Source: Fistularia commersonii
Lineage: Eukaryota > Chordata > Actinopteri > Syngnathiformes > Fistulariidae
Assembly: GCA_037954325.1 (NCBI GenBank)
Contig: JBBMNZ010000019.1
Coordinates: forward strand, 9,004,501-9,068,500
Direction of reading: 5' to 3'
Length of the DNA stretch: 64,000 bases
Below, one piece after another: positions 25,200 to 39,500 of the stretch. Positions within the stretch are counted from its first letter, which is position 1; every line of letters starts with the position of its first letter. Under the pieces are notes generated by a model. The model had not been told where the DNA came from. It saw only the letters and a program-made list of their open reading frames with translations, and searched no databases. The position numbers and the translations under genes are program-made.

Positions 25200-28100
25200 G
25201 TGAGCTAATCAGCACTGTACATAGTAAATATTATCAGATAAAGAAATGTGATCCTATCCTGGAATATATGCAGAGGGTTCTTTGACAGAGGCTACCAAAC
25301 TTCACGATTTGCAGACCAGATCGCCTTGCAGAAGCGGTCCATTTTTGTAGGATTATGTGTACTTCACTGGAAACCGCATTTGAACAGATATCACAAAGTG
25401 TCAAGGTTTTGCTCTTGGCTTCAAATGTCCTCAGATCTCAGTCCCTTCAAACAAATGTTGGTTGCCTTGAAAAAAAAAAAAAAAAACACACATGGACCTT
25501 TTCTTCAAGTAACAAGACATTAAGGATCTGCTTGGTCCAAGCAGTCAGTTCACCCTCAGGGTGCGTATAATGCTTCAAGGGTTTTGGTGACACTAGAGTG
25601 AACTATATAATACCAAGCAGCTAGATGATTAGCATGTACAAAAGTAGAAATATTGAACAATGGAGCAGATAAAAAAGGCTGCTTGTGGAATTAAGACAAA
25701 CCTTGCAGGGACACTAAAGCAAGGACTGGTCTCCCTTGTAAATCTCTGCCGTGCCACAATTCTGTTTTTATTCTTTGTGCCAGCATTGTAGTCGCAGATA
25801 ATAAGTGTCACCTAACTTTAATAATTGTGATAAAATCTGAGATAAATGTTAGTGCTTCAATTTTCGGTAGTTCTCTATTGATACAGAAAGGAAATTTGTA
25901 CTCTTGATATGTGCAAGTCAGAAAATTAAAGAGATCTTGATGGTAAATTAAGAGTAGGCTCACTCATGTTCCACCCCACAGGGTTTAATTAACTAGTCTC
26001 AGGTAGTCTAATCTTATTATCGAAGAATGCTTTTCCCCCCCTGACCTGCTTACTTGATGCTGAGAGAGACAGGGTCATTAAAAAATAAAGCTGAAAGATG
26101 ATAGCATCACCACAGAGCTACTGAAATTTCTTTGCCCATTTCAAGGGTCTCTTCAATTTCATTAGACATCAGAATTCACAAAATACAAACCATTCACACA
26201 CTTGTCTCATTGTTGGAGACATAAGCTAAACGGTCTGTGCCATTTTCAAGACTTTTACCAGCCTCTGACACGACCGCCTCTGCCAGGTTCCAAAGAAAAT
26301 ACAGAGCAATACAACACAGTGGCAACATTCAGTGTTTGTCCCACAGAGAGCCCAGCCCCATCAAAACCCATTATCTCCAAGGCTACCACTTACTTCCAAC
26401 TGGAGTAGAGATAGCTGCTTATCTACTGGTTAATAATAAAAAAGACACATAACGGATAAAAAAAGAAAAAAAAATGCACATCCTATCGGGATGGGAAAAG
26501 AGAGGTGAGGAAAAAAAGCTGACAGGGAGCAGAGAGATTTCCAGGGACAGTTTCTTTCTGTGAAAAGGGCAAGCAAAAGAAGACCTCCTGCTGTAATGCA
26601 GCAGCCGAGCTGAAATGAAAGCCAGCCGCTCTCTTCTTCAGGGCTAAAAAGCGACCTTAATAAAAAAAAAATAAAAAAAAAACAAACACAATCAGACCCC
26701 AACCTTAAAGTTTAATGCACATTCTTCCCATATTTTCTCTTTGCCAGTTGAAAAACAGGACACCGTGGAAGCTCCCAGTGGGATCCCGGCTCCTCTGCAA
26801 CACTGTGTGTGTGCAGAGAAGAAAAGGTGTGTGTGTGTGCGTGTCATAATAGCCCATTAAAAATCAAAATCACCATCAACTAAATCACTGTAGCTTTCCA
26901 TTGTGGCAATGAAATTGTTCCCCCCAACTTTTTAATTAACTTGCAGACTCATGGTGTGGAGTCAAGTTTTGGACACAGACAAAGAGTGTAGTGTTCTCTC
27001 CCAGGTGATATGAATATCAAAGAGAGAAGCCACTCTGAATTAGGCTGAGTTTCTTTATTAGTGGGGAACTTCAGAGAGAGACAGATGTGCTGAGGCTGGG
27101 TTTGTGTCATTTCTCTTGTGTCAGTCAGCTTTCATTCAACACTTTGATATACAAGAACAGGAGAGAAGGATGAATTTATTGGAAACCCACATTTACAACT
27201 TTCATTTTTTTTTTTCATAACTTTCAAATGTGTGATTTTAAAACCTCAAGGTTATCTCCTTGATAGCAATCTGAGAGTGCACAGATACTAATCAGTGAAA
27301 GGATTGACTGAAAGTGTGCAACGCTGCTTGATAAAGGCACATTTGACACTGGAAAGAGAATGTAATAAGAAGAAAGCATGTTGTTTTCTTGTTGGTTGTT
27401 TTTTTTAAACACAGTTCCCTTTATTGGCATGGTGAGGCTGATGAGAATTGCACATAAAAAATAAAATCCACAAGAAAGTCATACAATAGGTAGAACCACA
27501 AAGGCATTGGTAAGGACTTGGCAGAAGGCAACGTGGATAGGACACAAACAGGTAACAACCCAGAGCAACCCCCCCGAAACGGACACGCACATAAATGCAC
27601 ATGCGGACACATGTGCACGCACACACGCAGTACACACAGACGGACGCAAACACACACACACACAGACACACGCACACACCCCTAGAATCACACACATACA
27701 CACAGTTCCTCATACACATATTGTCCTTCCAAAGAAAACATGATTACCCAATAAACGTTTAAGCAGTGGCAAAGTCCTCAGTAGGTCACATTATTAAAAG
27801 TCTGCCACAGTTGAAATTTGAACCATAAGGTGTTATAATATATTGCTACTCTAAGCAATTTACAAAGCATTTTTATTACAATGATTAAAGCCACATCTAT
27901 CAAATGGGACACGACACCATTACCCAAACGCTATACAGACAGCAAAAAAGTAAAACAATGTCTGAGAACACAGGTAAAGGATTTTTTTTTCTCTTCCGTC
28001 GACCAATTTTTGCCTCTTTGCATCATAAAAATTAGCAATTTCTTGTCTGCACAGTCAAACTCCATGAAAGAAAGCCTGTGATCAGCATAGCTTCCCCCAC

Positions 28101-28747
28101 AAAACAGTTCTCCATCCATGCAATGGAAGCTGGTTCTCTCATTACTTGTCTCATGCTTGAAACAGGATATTAATTGAACCAGAAACTGCAAGGTTACCTT
28201 TTATGTCATGTTGACAGTGCTGTGATATCTGGACTGTGAGTTGGGATCGGGAGATGGAGTGGGTGGGTGTGTGGGTAGGTGGGTTGGGGCAGAGGGGGGG
28301 GTGGAAAGTGGCATGCGATACATAGTTGAGTAGTTTTCTTTAGGCTTATAGAATGTCATTTAAAATCTGCCAGTTAAGACAGTTGAGAGGCAGATACCCA
28401 CAGTGGCATAAATTGTACCTACTGTCATCCTGAAATAGCCATGCACTACACAACAAACACTTTCAACTCGACACATTTTACACACATGGGGGAAAGTTAA
28501 GAGTCAGTCACATTTGCACAGATGTCACAAGGTAATGCGTGCATTACAATTACATAGACTCAATTACATCTTAAAGGGAATAGCAAGTGGGAGCAGAGAC
28601 AGTCAAGTATTTTCTGCACAGGGTGATGTCACAGGATGTAATGCCAGGTTCCTGGAATGGAGTCATTCTAGCTACCAGCGACTGGGTAATGGGTCAAGTC
28701 CAAAAATCACACAACAGTAGGAGCTAAAATACAACTCTGAAAAATAA
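25200..28747. other. Intergenic / distal 3' region, no supported gene
   Basis: Holds the CA-rich tract at 27585-27705 and a G-rich run at 28257-28305. It may include part of a longer ppargc1a 3' UTR. No coding sequence is supported. Confidence 0.55.
27585..27705. repeat. Impure CA-rich tract
   Basis: Interrupted CA/CG-rich simple sequence of about 120 bp; long open frames over it are artefacts of the repeat. Confidence 0.85.
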
Positions 28748-30467
28748 TTTATTGCTTTTTATAGTTTTTTTCTTTTATTTATATTATTATCATCAGTATC
28801 ATTATTATTATCATTATTAATCATCTTGTTTACTGTGAATAATATTAGTAGTATAATCATAGTATATATGTATTTTGTACATCAAATACAAGATCTTTAA
28901 AAAATTCAGGAAAGGAAATTGTAAACTTTTGTTTAGCATTCACATAATCAAGCGTGAGTGGAGCAGTGTGTCTACAGTAGTACGAGAAAATTCCTGCAAA
29001 ATCATTTTATTGCTTTATGTTCTACTTTTGGGTGAAAATTAAAACCAACTAAGTGCTGAGAGATTAGAGACAGAAAACACAGAGATGCTGAGCAACACAT
29101 CTAAAAAGGGGACCGACTGCTGGAGTGATTCGTTGAATGTACTGATTGTTTCGGAAAGGCATAGAAGGTAATATTATCCCCACCAAAGCATTTATTGTAC
29201 ACCCTGTCTAGTGATTGTAAGTTAAATATCTAAAATCAAAGTAAACCATAAATAGCACATGGATTTAATGATACACATCATGTAAAATGGAGCCCATAAA
29301 TACTTTTGATTCAAATATTAAAATAAATAGATAAATATGTGTTTGTAGTGATTTTTAAAGATTTGAATGCATTATTCTCTTTCACAGAAGGCAATCAAAA
29401 GGTATGAACGATATGAAAGAATCAAATCAAACAGTGTTGTGTCTCTCTCTCTCTCGATATATATATATAAATATATATATATGACTGCTAAAAAAATGGG
29501 GTACTTTTTTTTTCTTTTTTACAATCATGAAAAACACGTTAAAAATGCAGTTTACACTGGTCTTATAAGCAAAAACACTGATTGAGAAAACTTGACAATT
29601 TTTTCCCCAACAAAAAAACTTAAAAAAGGACATTTGTTCACATGCTCCCTCAAAATGAGCAATCGGACAATTATTATTATTTTTTTAAATCTTTTTTACA
29701 ATCATTTTAGGTCTTCTAAACATCATGTAGATGTACAATATGTTTTACAGTATTGTAATTACTACAGATTGACATTCTGAATTAAGAAAATTTCCCCTCA
29801 TTTTTAAAAAAGGCTGCGTTTTACAGTGCATAGCTGTAACAAATAAAGAACTTTATCAGATATGTACATAAAATAAAAATATTCCTTTTTATAATATTTG
29901 TAAATACACACTACATTTCTCTTTAAAATGTAGACAACAATGTTACCTTGAGAATTTTCAAGATACAATTCCCGATACTTTAAATGTAACACCAGTTCCA
30001 CACACCAAATTTAAAAGAAAGAAGAAATAGATCAACAGCAAAAGAAAAAAATAAATCTGGCTGAATAAGCTGCATGTTTTCACCCCAACGAATCGTGGGC
30101 ATTGTAGTGCTTGGAGAAAGAAAAAAATATATCTCGAGAAAGTTTTTTTTTTTTTTTTTTCCTTCTTCTTCCTTTTCACTGATGGTTATACAGCTGTAGA
30201 GTGCACCGAAGCTGTGCACCAGGTTCTGAGGGTTCACTGGCCTTCCCAAAATGCAATGTCTCTTCCCAGCTCTTCAGCAGCTATGTTCATGTAAACTTTA
30301 TCTTTGATAGATTCATTTATATTGATATAGGTCTATAGACTTATTCTTAGATACTCTATGAAATAGAGTGTAAAACTTCTTGTGGTCTTGTCGTTGAAGG
30401 TGCGACAGACAACAGTGAGGTATCAGAAGTCCCTCTTTGTGACAGACAGCAGGTGCCACTCAACTGG
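28748..30467 (-). other. ppargc1a: Probable ppargc1a 3' untranslated region (end uncertain)
   Basis: The sequence downstream of the stop is very A/T-rich and U-rich on the transcript, as expected of the long PGC-1alpha 3' UTR. AATAAA signals on the minus strand occur near 29190, 29002, 28773 and 28748, so the true end is not fixed and could lie farther left (other TTTATT sites at about 27874 and 27419). A Pumilio-type UGUACAUA lies at 29868-29861. A CT/AT microsatellite is at about 29443-29481 and a T tract at about 30141-30160. No other gene is seen here. Confidence 0.45.
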
Positions 30468-30571
30468 TTACCTTCTCAAGCTGCGCTGGGCCTCCATCAG
30501 CAAGCTGTCAAAATCCATGGAGTCATACTTGCTCTTAGTGGAGGCCGGATCAAAGTCATCAGAATGGGAGT
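30468..30571 (-). CDS. ppargc1a: ppargc1a exon 13: C-terminal cap-binding motif and stop
   Basis: This exon has 104 nt of coding sequence ending in TAA (30470-30468). The acceptor is cttgtctttttcag. It completes Asp1230 and encodes SHSDDFDPASTKSKYDSMDF and then DSLLMEAQRSLRR. This is the conserved C terminus; in mammals this segment contains the motif that binds the nuclear cap-binding protein CBP80. One position differs from the human SLLKEAQRSLRR: Lys is Met here. The stop codon position is conserved. Confidence 0.96.
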
Positions 30572-33500
30572 CTGAAAAAGACAAGTCGGATTTTGGTCAG
30601 TGACTCTCGGCGAGTTATTCTGCCTCTTCAGTGGTGTTGTGATTCCTTTCATTTTGTTTCTTTCCCTCAGGGCTGATATGAACAGACTTAAAACTGGAGT
30701 ATGTGCTCGGGCTGGTATATTCAACAATTACTGTTTGTCAGCTATATTTTAACATGGATATTTATAATGCCGAAATTTGAATTTTTTTTTCTTAAATATT
30801 CATTTTATATCCCAACAAGCCACTGTGTCTTGTTAAAATGCGGGGAAAACACCACGAGAAAATTGGCAGTTAGTTGCACAAAGAGAGAGAGAGAAAGAGA
30901 GAAAAATAAATACATAAATAAATAAACAGTATACCATTTACTAAATATCACCAAGAAATTACTTGAAAATCAGCCACAAATTACCTAAATATCAGCAAGA
31001 AATTACCAGATAATTAGGCTCCTGAAAGCGGTTGAATACGTAATTTAGAAGTCCTTAACATTTAAATCTTTAAATTGCATTTAAATGAAAGAAATTAATG
31101 TACCTCTCACTATAACTGGGACAGTTTATTTATGTTGCATATTTAACATGTGATTCTGTTCCCACAGTCAAGCAGATTGCACGACATACATTGCAACTGA
31201 ACAACAGCAATCTAAAGGACACTGGCAGCAGAACCACACAAACATAATCTGATGAACTCATTACAGAATGTCTTTGCATTAATTTTAAACCAGAACCAAG
31301 ATGCTAAATATACATCTGAAGAACTTTGCTGGTGAGGAAAACAAAACACAAAGTTCAACAAGAACCTGCATTACATTTGAAAGTCAAAGTATGATAGATG
31401 GGTAGCAGTACCTCTGATTGACTGATATTATGAGACTTGAGCTTTTTGTGCAAATTTGTCTGGCTCCCTACACAGAAACATCCATTAATTACAAGTTTAA
31501 TCTATAATAAAAGTGACACAAAAGGTTTTTGAGCTGAGATTTTTCTTCGGTATTGTTTCTGTTCTGTGCAAGTTAAGCATCAATCTGTCAGTGTGATTAT
31601 ACAGTGTGTTGAATATATTATGTTGGTATATATGGTTTCCAATATATAGATGAGTGTGGTAACAGCAGAGGTCAAGTCACTTCACTCATTTTTTAAACCA
31701 CCATACATAAGCCACTGTATTCTGCATTTGTTACAATTTCACCAGAGCAGCGGGTTCATCAGTGAATAACTGTCAGTCCATCAGCCAGCCTCGTGGCTGA
31801 TGGAATGAAAGGCAAAAAGAAAATAAACATCAATATACATACAAAAATACACCCAGTAGCAAGTTCTACTTTGCATGAAATGACTCTTTGCTCCATTCTT
31901 TGCGCAATGACTGCTTCCAACAGTCAAGGCATTTGAGCTCCATTTAAGCCTAGGAAATTGTCTTGACTCTGGTCGATCTACATTGTATTGAAATATTTGG
32001 GTGATATGTTGTCCTCCAAAGCTGAATTTTAATCTACAATAAGGGGCTAAATTAGGAGTAGGCTATAATATTCTCTTTAAAGTTTTCATGCATATGCGAG
32101 AAATTACAATGCTCTAAATACTGATTGTCATATTTGCAAAATAAATGACTTAATGTTCACTGGCAAATGTCTTTGGATGAGACTGTGTGTTCACAGACAA
32201 TTTTTCTTGTCAAATGTCGAAAAAAACGTATATTTATACCAAGGCCATCTCTTATATGTCCTGTTTTTCCTGATCAACGTGATAACACCTGGAGTATCTT
32301 ATCTTCGGCAACAGACACCTTCACAAATGGGGCCCCCAAAGGGCCCAGAAGCACACAGCGAGAGCTTTGGGAAATGGGAATGGCCATGGCAGCAGGGAGA
32401 TACCAGTCATGATCTAATGCAATGGCCAAGGGCTGGCTTATGTCACACTGCGCACCTCGAGGCATGAAAAATACCCCCGTGCTCTACTTAAAACTAATAG
32501 ACAGTGTCTCCGACAAACAAAAAACAAAAAACAAAAAAGAGAAAGGAAAAAAGAGAGAACACAAGTGAGAGTGAACTGCGCGGTGAAAACTAGGAGAAAT
32601 TTGAATACTACATTGCACCACGCAGGATTTTCCTATATCCTGTCCGATCAGCGAAGGACCAAATGGCCCTGTTCCTGACAAAGAGGAGGTTGAATGAAGG
32701 CCTTTCCATTTCAGAAGACTGATTAGTCAATCTTGGCTTAATGCCTGTCCTCAAGGCTTTAGGATTAGCAACTGTTTCTCTGTGTCAATTTCTCATCTTG
32801 TGCTCTGTTAAAAAGCTTATTGCTTTGAGCATGTATAGTAATGTATAGTAACTGCTTCATTTATTGTGGGAAGTGCTTTTGTCTCTCTCTCTCTCTCTCT
32901 CAAGTGACCCATTGACCCTCTTGTTGCAGTGCATTAAACATCCCTGACCTCATACTTTGGTGGTGAATACAAGTCAAAAGAAACCTGGCGGCAGAAGCTT
33001 TGGTCAATACTCGTATTGCATGATCAAATGGAAAAGATTATCTTTTGTTGCAGTGATGCTCTTAACATAAGGGCGCATCAGTCCCTTTACTTTCAATGAG
33101 GCTGTGCAATTATTGCCACCTTTATTTTTACCTATCACAATGGAACAAAGTATCTTTTTATTTCTGCATGTCGAAACAGGCCACCAAGCAAAATCGAGAG
33201 AGCTCTGATTGCATTGCTCGCTTGCAAAAGCATCATTCCGTTGTCAGCTAAATCAATTTGGGTTCAGATTTTAATAAAGCATCTGACCAACATAGAAACC
33301 TCGCTCCCACTCTCCTCTTCCTCATCTTCCTCATCCCCAGTGGATGTACTTTAAACGATCACTACATATCCAGCAGAGCGAACACACCTTGTATTTTGCT
33401 ATATACACACTTAAGTGCTGGCTTTCTCCCTAATGCCTTGCTTTTCATATCAGCACATTAAAACCTAGCATTCCATAACCATGTGAATGATTGAACGTCT

Positions 33501-36500
33501 TGTTTTCACACACACTACAGCCAGGAGGGAGAGAAATAGATCTCTATTCTCGGCATGTTCACAGGGTGACCTATGAACTCTCTTTGACCTTTTGTGTCAT
33601 GAATGTCGGGTGGACACTTAGCGGCAGCACGGAGCTTGGTTTCTTGTTATCTGGAACATTATTTGAGGCTTTTTCACTGTATTGCCAGGATGCCCCCCCT
33701 CGTTTCCCCCTCCTCAAGCCACCTCCAATGCACTCTCTCCCTCTCTCGGTGCACTGACAGTCCTTCCAGCCATGCTAAAATACTGCATGAGCACAGCAGT
33801 CTGAAGGAGAGAATAACAAAGCTGCACTTACCCAAGTCTGTGTAATGTGATTTGCAGAACTGCTTTTGTCCGCCAAAGCACAGCTCGAACTGGGGCTCAT
33901 TTAACCTGCGTAAGGTGTGTCCATTCTCAAGGGCGGCAAGGGCGTCACAAGTGTAGCGGTATGTGATGAAGCCAAAATTGTCCCTGGTCAAGAAGAGAAA
34001 ATGGTACATCAGAGTGGTGCTGTGGGCCAACAATAATGGAAGAGAGGGCCTTGTCTTAGATGACGATTAAGCTATTTATATGCAAAAGATAATCAATAAA
34101 AGTGTATCTTTGGGGCTACTTAAGCCTAGAAATAGATGGACTGGGAGATGCTCTGTGTCTGCAAAAGCTCTGTCTCTGTCTCAAACATTAAATGCCTTTG
34201 CTCCAAGATTAATGGTCACAATCTGTTACATTAAATCCAGGGGGTAGAAATGCTCAAAATCCTTCCTATTCCCCACACTTATACCCAGCTGAAATATAAA
34301 TGTGAACACAGACATGCACATGTGCACGCGCGCCCACACAACACACACACACACACACACACACACATGCACACACACACACACACACACAAAGAAGTCC
34401 TTAGGCCTTACCCATCATCCCTCAAGTTCACTGCACATTCCTCAATTTCGCCAAAGACTTCAAAGCGGCACTTCAGCTCTGTCCGGGTGCAGTCGGACCT
34501 CAGTCGCCCCACGTACACCACCCGTCTCTCCTCCTGCTCGTTAAGGGGAAAGACAGAGCAGAGGAAGGAGATTAAAAGGGGGACTCTTGTTTTCCTTTTC
34601 CCCATTCTTTCTTCATCGAGGCCCTAATGAATTGGTCTTGATCACTCCTGTGGATACTGTGTTGCACTTCATGCCCCTGTTTTTGTCCCTCATCTGGCTG
34701 TCAGTTGTATTCCTCTGTGATTGGTTCAGCTTGCTTCCTCTTATCTGATAAAGATGCAGTCTGGAGGTGCTTCCACTCTGCCATGGCACTACAATTCCTC
34801 TTTCTCTCTGCAACTCATCAACCAGAGGGAGACTTGATTTTTATCAAATGATGCAATGTCCTCACTTTGGGGCTGCTTCTCCTTTCCTAAAGTCTAAAAA
34901 TAAGGTTCTGAAATGACTCTTTGACATATCAGAATTATTTATTTCTCCGACTCTAAAGTCACATTAACAAAGAACAGGTTGCTAAGTGAAAGCTTTGGGA
35001 ATTTTATCTGCATATTCATCTACAAAGGGAATGAAGTGGAGAGAGCAATAATTCTAACAGCAAAAAAAAAAAAAGAAAAACAATTTCCTTGAACCATGAA
35101 GGACGCAGGGTCATACCAGAGTATTTTCGGAACAAAGTGCACCAGACTGCAACTTTATCTTTGGGAATAGTTCAAATGTATTTGGCGATCATAACATATA
35201 TGCCTACAGCGTCTGCATATCAGGAGTACAATTCATTTATCTAGTCGGTTGCTTAACATTACTTGGGCATGTCTGTTGAGATCCATTGGATTCATTAGGA
35301 GATGTAACATATACCATTTGCCTAATGTTGAGTGCAGAGTTCAGATTTTGGCACATTGGATTTGAATAGGAAAGTTTGAAAGAACACAAATTAACAGCTT
35401 TTTGACTTTTGTGTGTTTATACTCTGTCACAAAAAAAAAAAAACAACGACCGGTATTTGCTGAATTAGGGGTTTAGTTGCTGACATCTGATAAATAGGCA
35501 GAATTTTGTTGATGGCTCCCTAAGGGCTACTTCTATGTGTGTGGGAGTGCAAGAGAGATAAATAGGCAAAGAGAGTGAATGAGGCAGACAGAAAAAGAAA
35601 AAAAGATACTCTCACACGTTTAGAGTCCCAAACCTTATTTGGCAGCTTTAGCTTTACTGGTTGTAATTATTTTGCGCTCCCCTGCTAAGCCACGTTTGCA
35701 TGACTACAAAATTAAATCTACTCTATCAATGGGTGGTATTACTGTTACCCTGCCGGAAACCTGGGCAGCTTTCAATAAAAGGCAACCGTTGATATGCAGT
35801 GAGAGAGGAAAAAAAAAGAGATATCAACTTCATCAAGTTCAGCCTCTGAATTCAGAGCCAGAAAATTATGGGATCAAGAGAATCAGTGGCCATTCTTGTT
35901 TTTAGCTCGATCCTTTCATGTTCTTCTAGTTTCTGTTCACTGCTATTTTAACATTGTGTCCTTGTGGCGTGTTTAAGTGTTTCCAGACAACAGTGACATT
36001 AAAAATACACAGCCCAGAGGGAAAGAGGAAGGGTCTGTAGCCTGAATCCTTCAGGAACCGACTCTATGTACTATCAGTGCAGACACTCGCACGTGGTACA
36101 GCACTGGAGGCTGTCTCATCCAAAGTAAGGTGTGGGTCTGTGAATAGAGAGTATTCTCGGGCACCCATCATGTGGTTTTGTATCCCTGTTGGTGGATTGG
36201 TGGAAAAGCCATTGATTCAAAAATAACTTTAAGGTGATGGAGGTAATGAGGCATCATTTAACTCACTATTGCTTTTTGCATTTGCCGATCTCTCTGCTCG
36301 GCCCTTTCGATCTCCCGTTTCTCATAGTCCCTGCGATGCTCTTCTCTCTTCAGCCTCTCGTGCTGATACTCCTCGTAGCTGTCATACCTGTGGGGAAAAA
36401 ACAATTTTGTATTACAATCACTTTTTTTCCTCACTGTTACTATTGAGAGGGGGACCACAACGTAAAACAGAATTGGCATGTAAATAAGATGCCTTTTTCG

Positions 36501-39500
36501 ACTGGGATTGTGAAGCCTGCTGGAATGTGGGCGCATAGCACTGTTGGAGAGCTGGGCAGCTGCAACTGTCAGCAAAACTTCACATTTCATTAGTTTCTGC
36601 TTAGTTAGGGCTTCATCAAGAAGTAAAGTACAACTTTCTCCCCCGCCCAGAAGTAGCGCACGACGTATCTGTTAAATTTTCAACTGAAGAGTAACTCTCA
36701 GCCTTGTTGGTTGTCATTAAGCATGTGGATGCCAAATCAGCTCAGAGCACTGGGATAGTGTCAGTCTCCCGGCCGCTCACTCTCGCTGCTCCGTGCCAGT
36801 ATTTGTCTGCATATGAAATGGTACCCTCTGTAGAGGCTCGTGGAGAACTACACAGGCGCTAAGATGAATAAGCATCATGACACAGCTGGGAGCATCAGCT
36901 CACAAGTGAAGTATGAATGTGTATCGCTTTCAATGGGGATTCTTCACCAGTACAATAAAACAATCAATTATAAATATTGTCATCAGCTGTCAGGGAGGCC
37001 CATGTGGAAAGTAAAAACTGAAAAAGGCATCTGCCTTGATAAGTGAAGGGAATAAGAGATCCCACAAAAGATCTTTGGGCATTGGAAGGGGAAAGCTGAT
37101 GTAGTCGCAGTCGCCTGAATATATAGCTACATCGTTTTTCCTTGCGTGCTTGTAATTTCGCCAGATAGTCGCTTTATATACGCACTGTCCATATGTAATA
37201 TATATAAACAAATGTATGGGGCCCCCCAAACACAAAATGAAGATGGGGATTAATAATTTACTGGAAGTAATCACCTTGGCCTGCGGCTGAGAGGAGACCT
37301 AGATTGTGGGTGAGGACTTCTTTGACTCCTGGACCGAAAAGTGCTGGATTCCGAGTTGTGACGAGACCTGCAGTAGCAGAAATAAATCGAGACATTTTAT
37401 TTCCTGAAACTTAGAAAGAATTGTTTAAATTGTTTAAATACGTCTGGGGAGGAAAAAAAAAAGTTTAAAGCGTTTTACGACACACTTGACTCACATTTCT
37501 CACACTGGAAATTCATTCCTCTAAGAGTTTTCATCAAAATTGTGACAGTCTGGATAATTTGTTCTTGGCTTTGAAATTCCAAATTAACTTCTTTGATATC
37601 ATATGTGCCGTTTTCTAACCACCAGCTGCTAGAAACTGGGTTAATTCCAGATAAAGGCATCCTATATTTTCTGACCCAGTCCTAAAGTAACCCATGTTTA
37701 GCAAATTAAATGCAACATTCTGTACCAGCACCTGTAATCTATGTCGTATGAGGGGAACGTCTGGTAACCCTGCGCTCCTTAAGCTTCTGATGCTTCTATA
37801 TTGAAGGAAAAATGATCTGAATTATGGAAGACGATAAGTTCCAGAGGCACAGTGGAGCAAAAGAATGCGAGTTTGGAAAGAATCTTACACTGTGAAACAG
37901 ACGAGGGATTTTGAGAGACTTTTGACTGAAAACGTATTTATCTTTCCTTTCATTAAAATATTATCAGCCTTGGTGTTTTGTTCAAACTTGAATTTAGAAA
38001 GTATTTTCAGAGAGACTCTCAATCTGATTTTGATTGAATGCCTTACAACAATTATTGCTTTAATATTTAAGGACATTGGTGAGGAGCAAAGACACAATGA
38101 CACAATAGACCGAGCAAAATAAGGTAATGATATCGGCTCCCTTTAGTGACTGTTCTTCAAGCAATCAGACAAATGGGTTAAGTGTGGTTGAGTCCTGCAT
38201 CGTGCGACACTCAATGAATGTCTACAAACAATCCAAATTTACTTACAAGCATCTCAATAACTTTGGCTTTCCTCTGTTCTTCTATAAAGAAAGACCCAAA
38301 AGAAAACCCTTCCACTTTGATCAAAGGGAAGCATGGGAAATGTAGTTCTCACACAGAGCTATGATGATAGGAGCTTCTTTTGAGAGGGATTTGAGACTAC
38401 ATTCCCACAGCCTGGATTTTGCTTTCATCTCAAGGGATGTAAAAGAGAAGGGTTTACCACTCAGTAAAAACAACAGCTGCCGCTTAAAACAATAGCCCCG
38501 GCATCAAAAAAAAAAAAATGGCTGCATGCGAGGGAGAGAGTAAGGAGGGATGAATGATAGGGAGACACCACTCCCAGCCGAGAGATGAAAACTCATACCC
38601 CTCAAAACATCCTGTGCCTTTGGCACCTTTCATGTTCATTTCTTTTTCTGTCTTTCTGGTTCATTGTGTTATTTTGGCCATAGAGCAGGTTTCAGCTATT
38701 TTTTTTTCTTTTACTGTCACTACAGAGATATGAAAGTGCCATCTGGTTTATTTTGATTTTGACCATTATAAAGACGGCAGAAAATTTGGTTGGAATCACT
38801 TCAGTATCGGTTTCACCTGTTAAATCTGTTCATGTAAGAGATTTTCCTGCATTTACTCCTGACAAAGCGCGGACCAGCAGGATGTCGTGAACTTGTGTTT
38901 AGTGTCTCCAGGGCACATGTTTTCTGACACCCGCTCAGACAACTGATCAAACCTTTTCTGCAATTCCTAAGCCAGACCCCCTGCTAGGACCAAGCTCTGT
39001 TTAAAGTGAATGGGTTGGGATCAACCAAGGTTCTGCGGCGGAGACAATAGCGTGTGTTTGTCTCTTAGATGACTTACCAGGAGGAGGGGTGTCTGTCAGG
39101 TGAGGTGGAGAGGGAGCGCCTCCGATAATGTGAGGAGGAGCTGCGGGAGCCAGAGTGGGAACGAGATCGGGAGCGTGATCCACTGCTGGTCCAGCAGAAA
39201 GGCCTGCTGGGTGAGAGAAGGAGGGAGGAGGGTGGCGAGACGGAGCCTCGTGAAGGGGAGCAGCTGGATGGTGGGGAACAGGAGGGAGAGCATGGGGAGC
39301 AGTCAAAGAGTAGGTCCAGAGGGGTGCCTTCCCATGGATAGAGGAAACGACTCTCCTGGCCCTCACCCAGCTCTAGCTCATCATGGAGGGACAGAGGCCC
39401 CGGGTGCAGGCAGCCAGAGCCAGGCAGCCTTTGTCTGTAGTAGTCATTCTCTCCTTCCTCCGGATACTGAGTGGCTGCTGCCTTGTCCAGTTTGCTGCCT

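Noticed and set aside
28508..28515. miR-23 seed match on the transcript strand
   Set aside because: A single 7-base match probably outside the 3' UTR; expected by chance.
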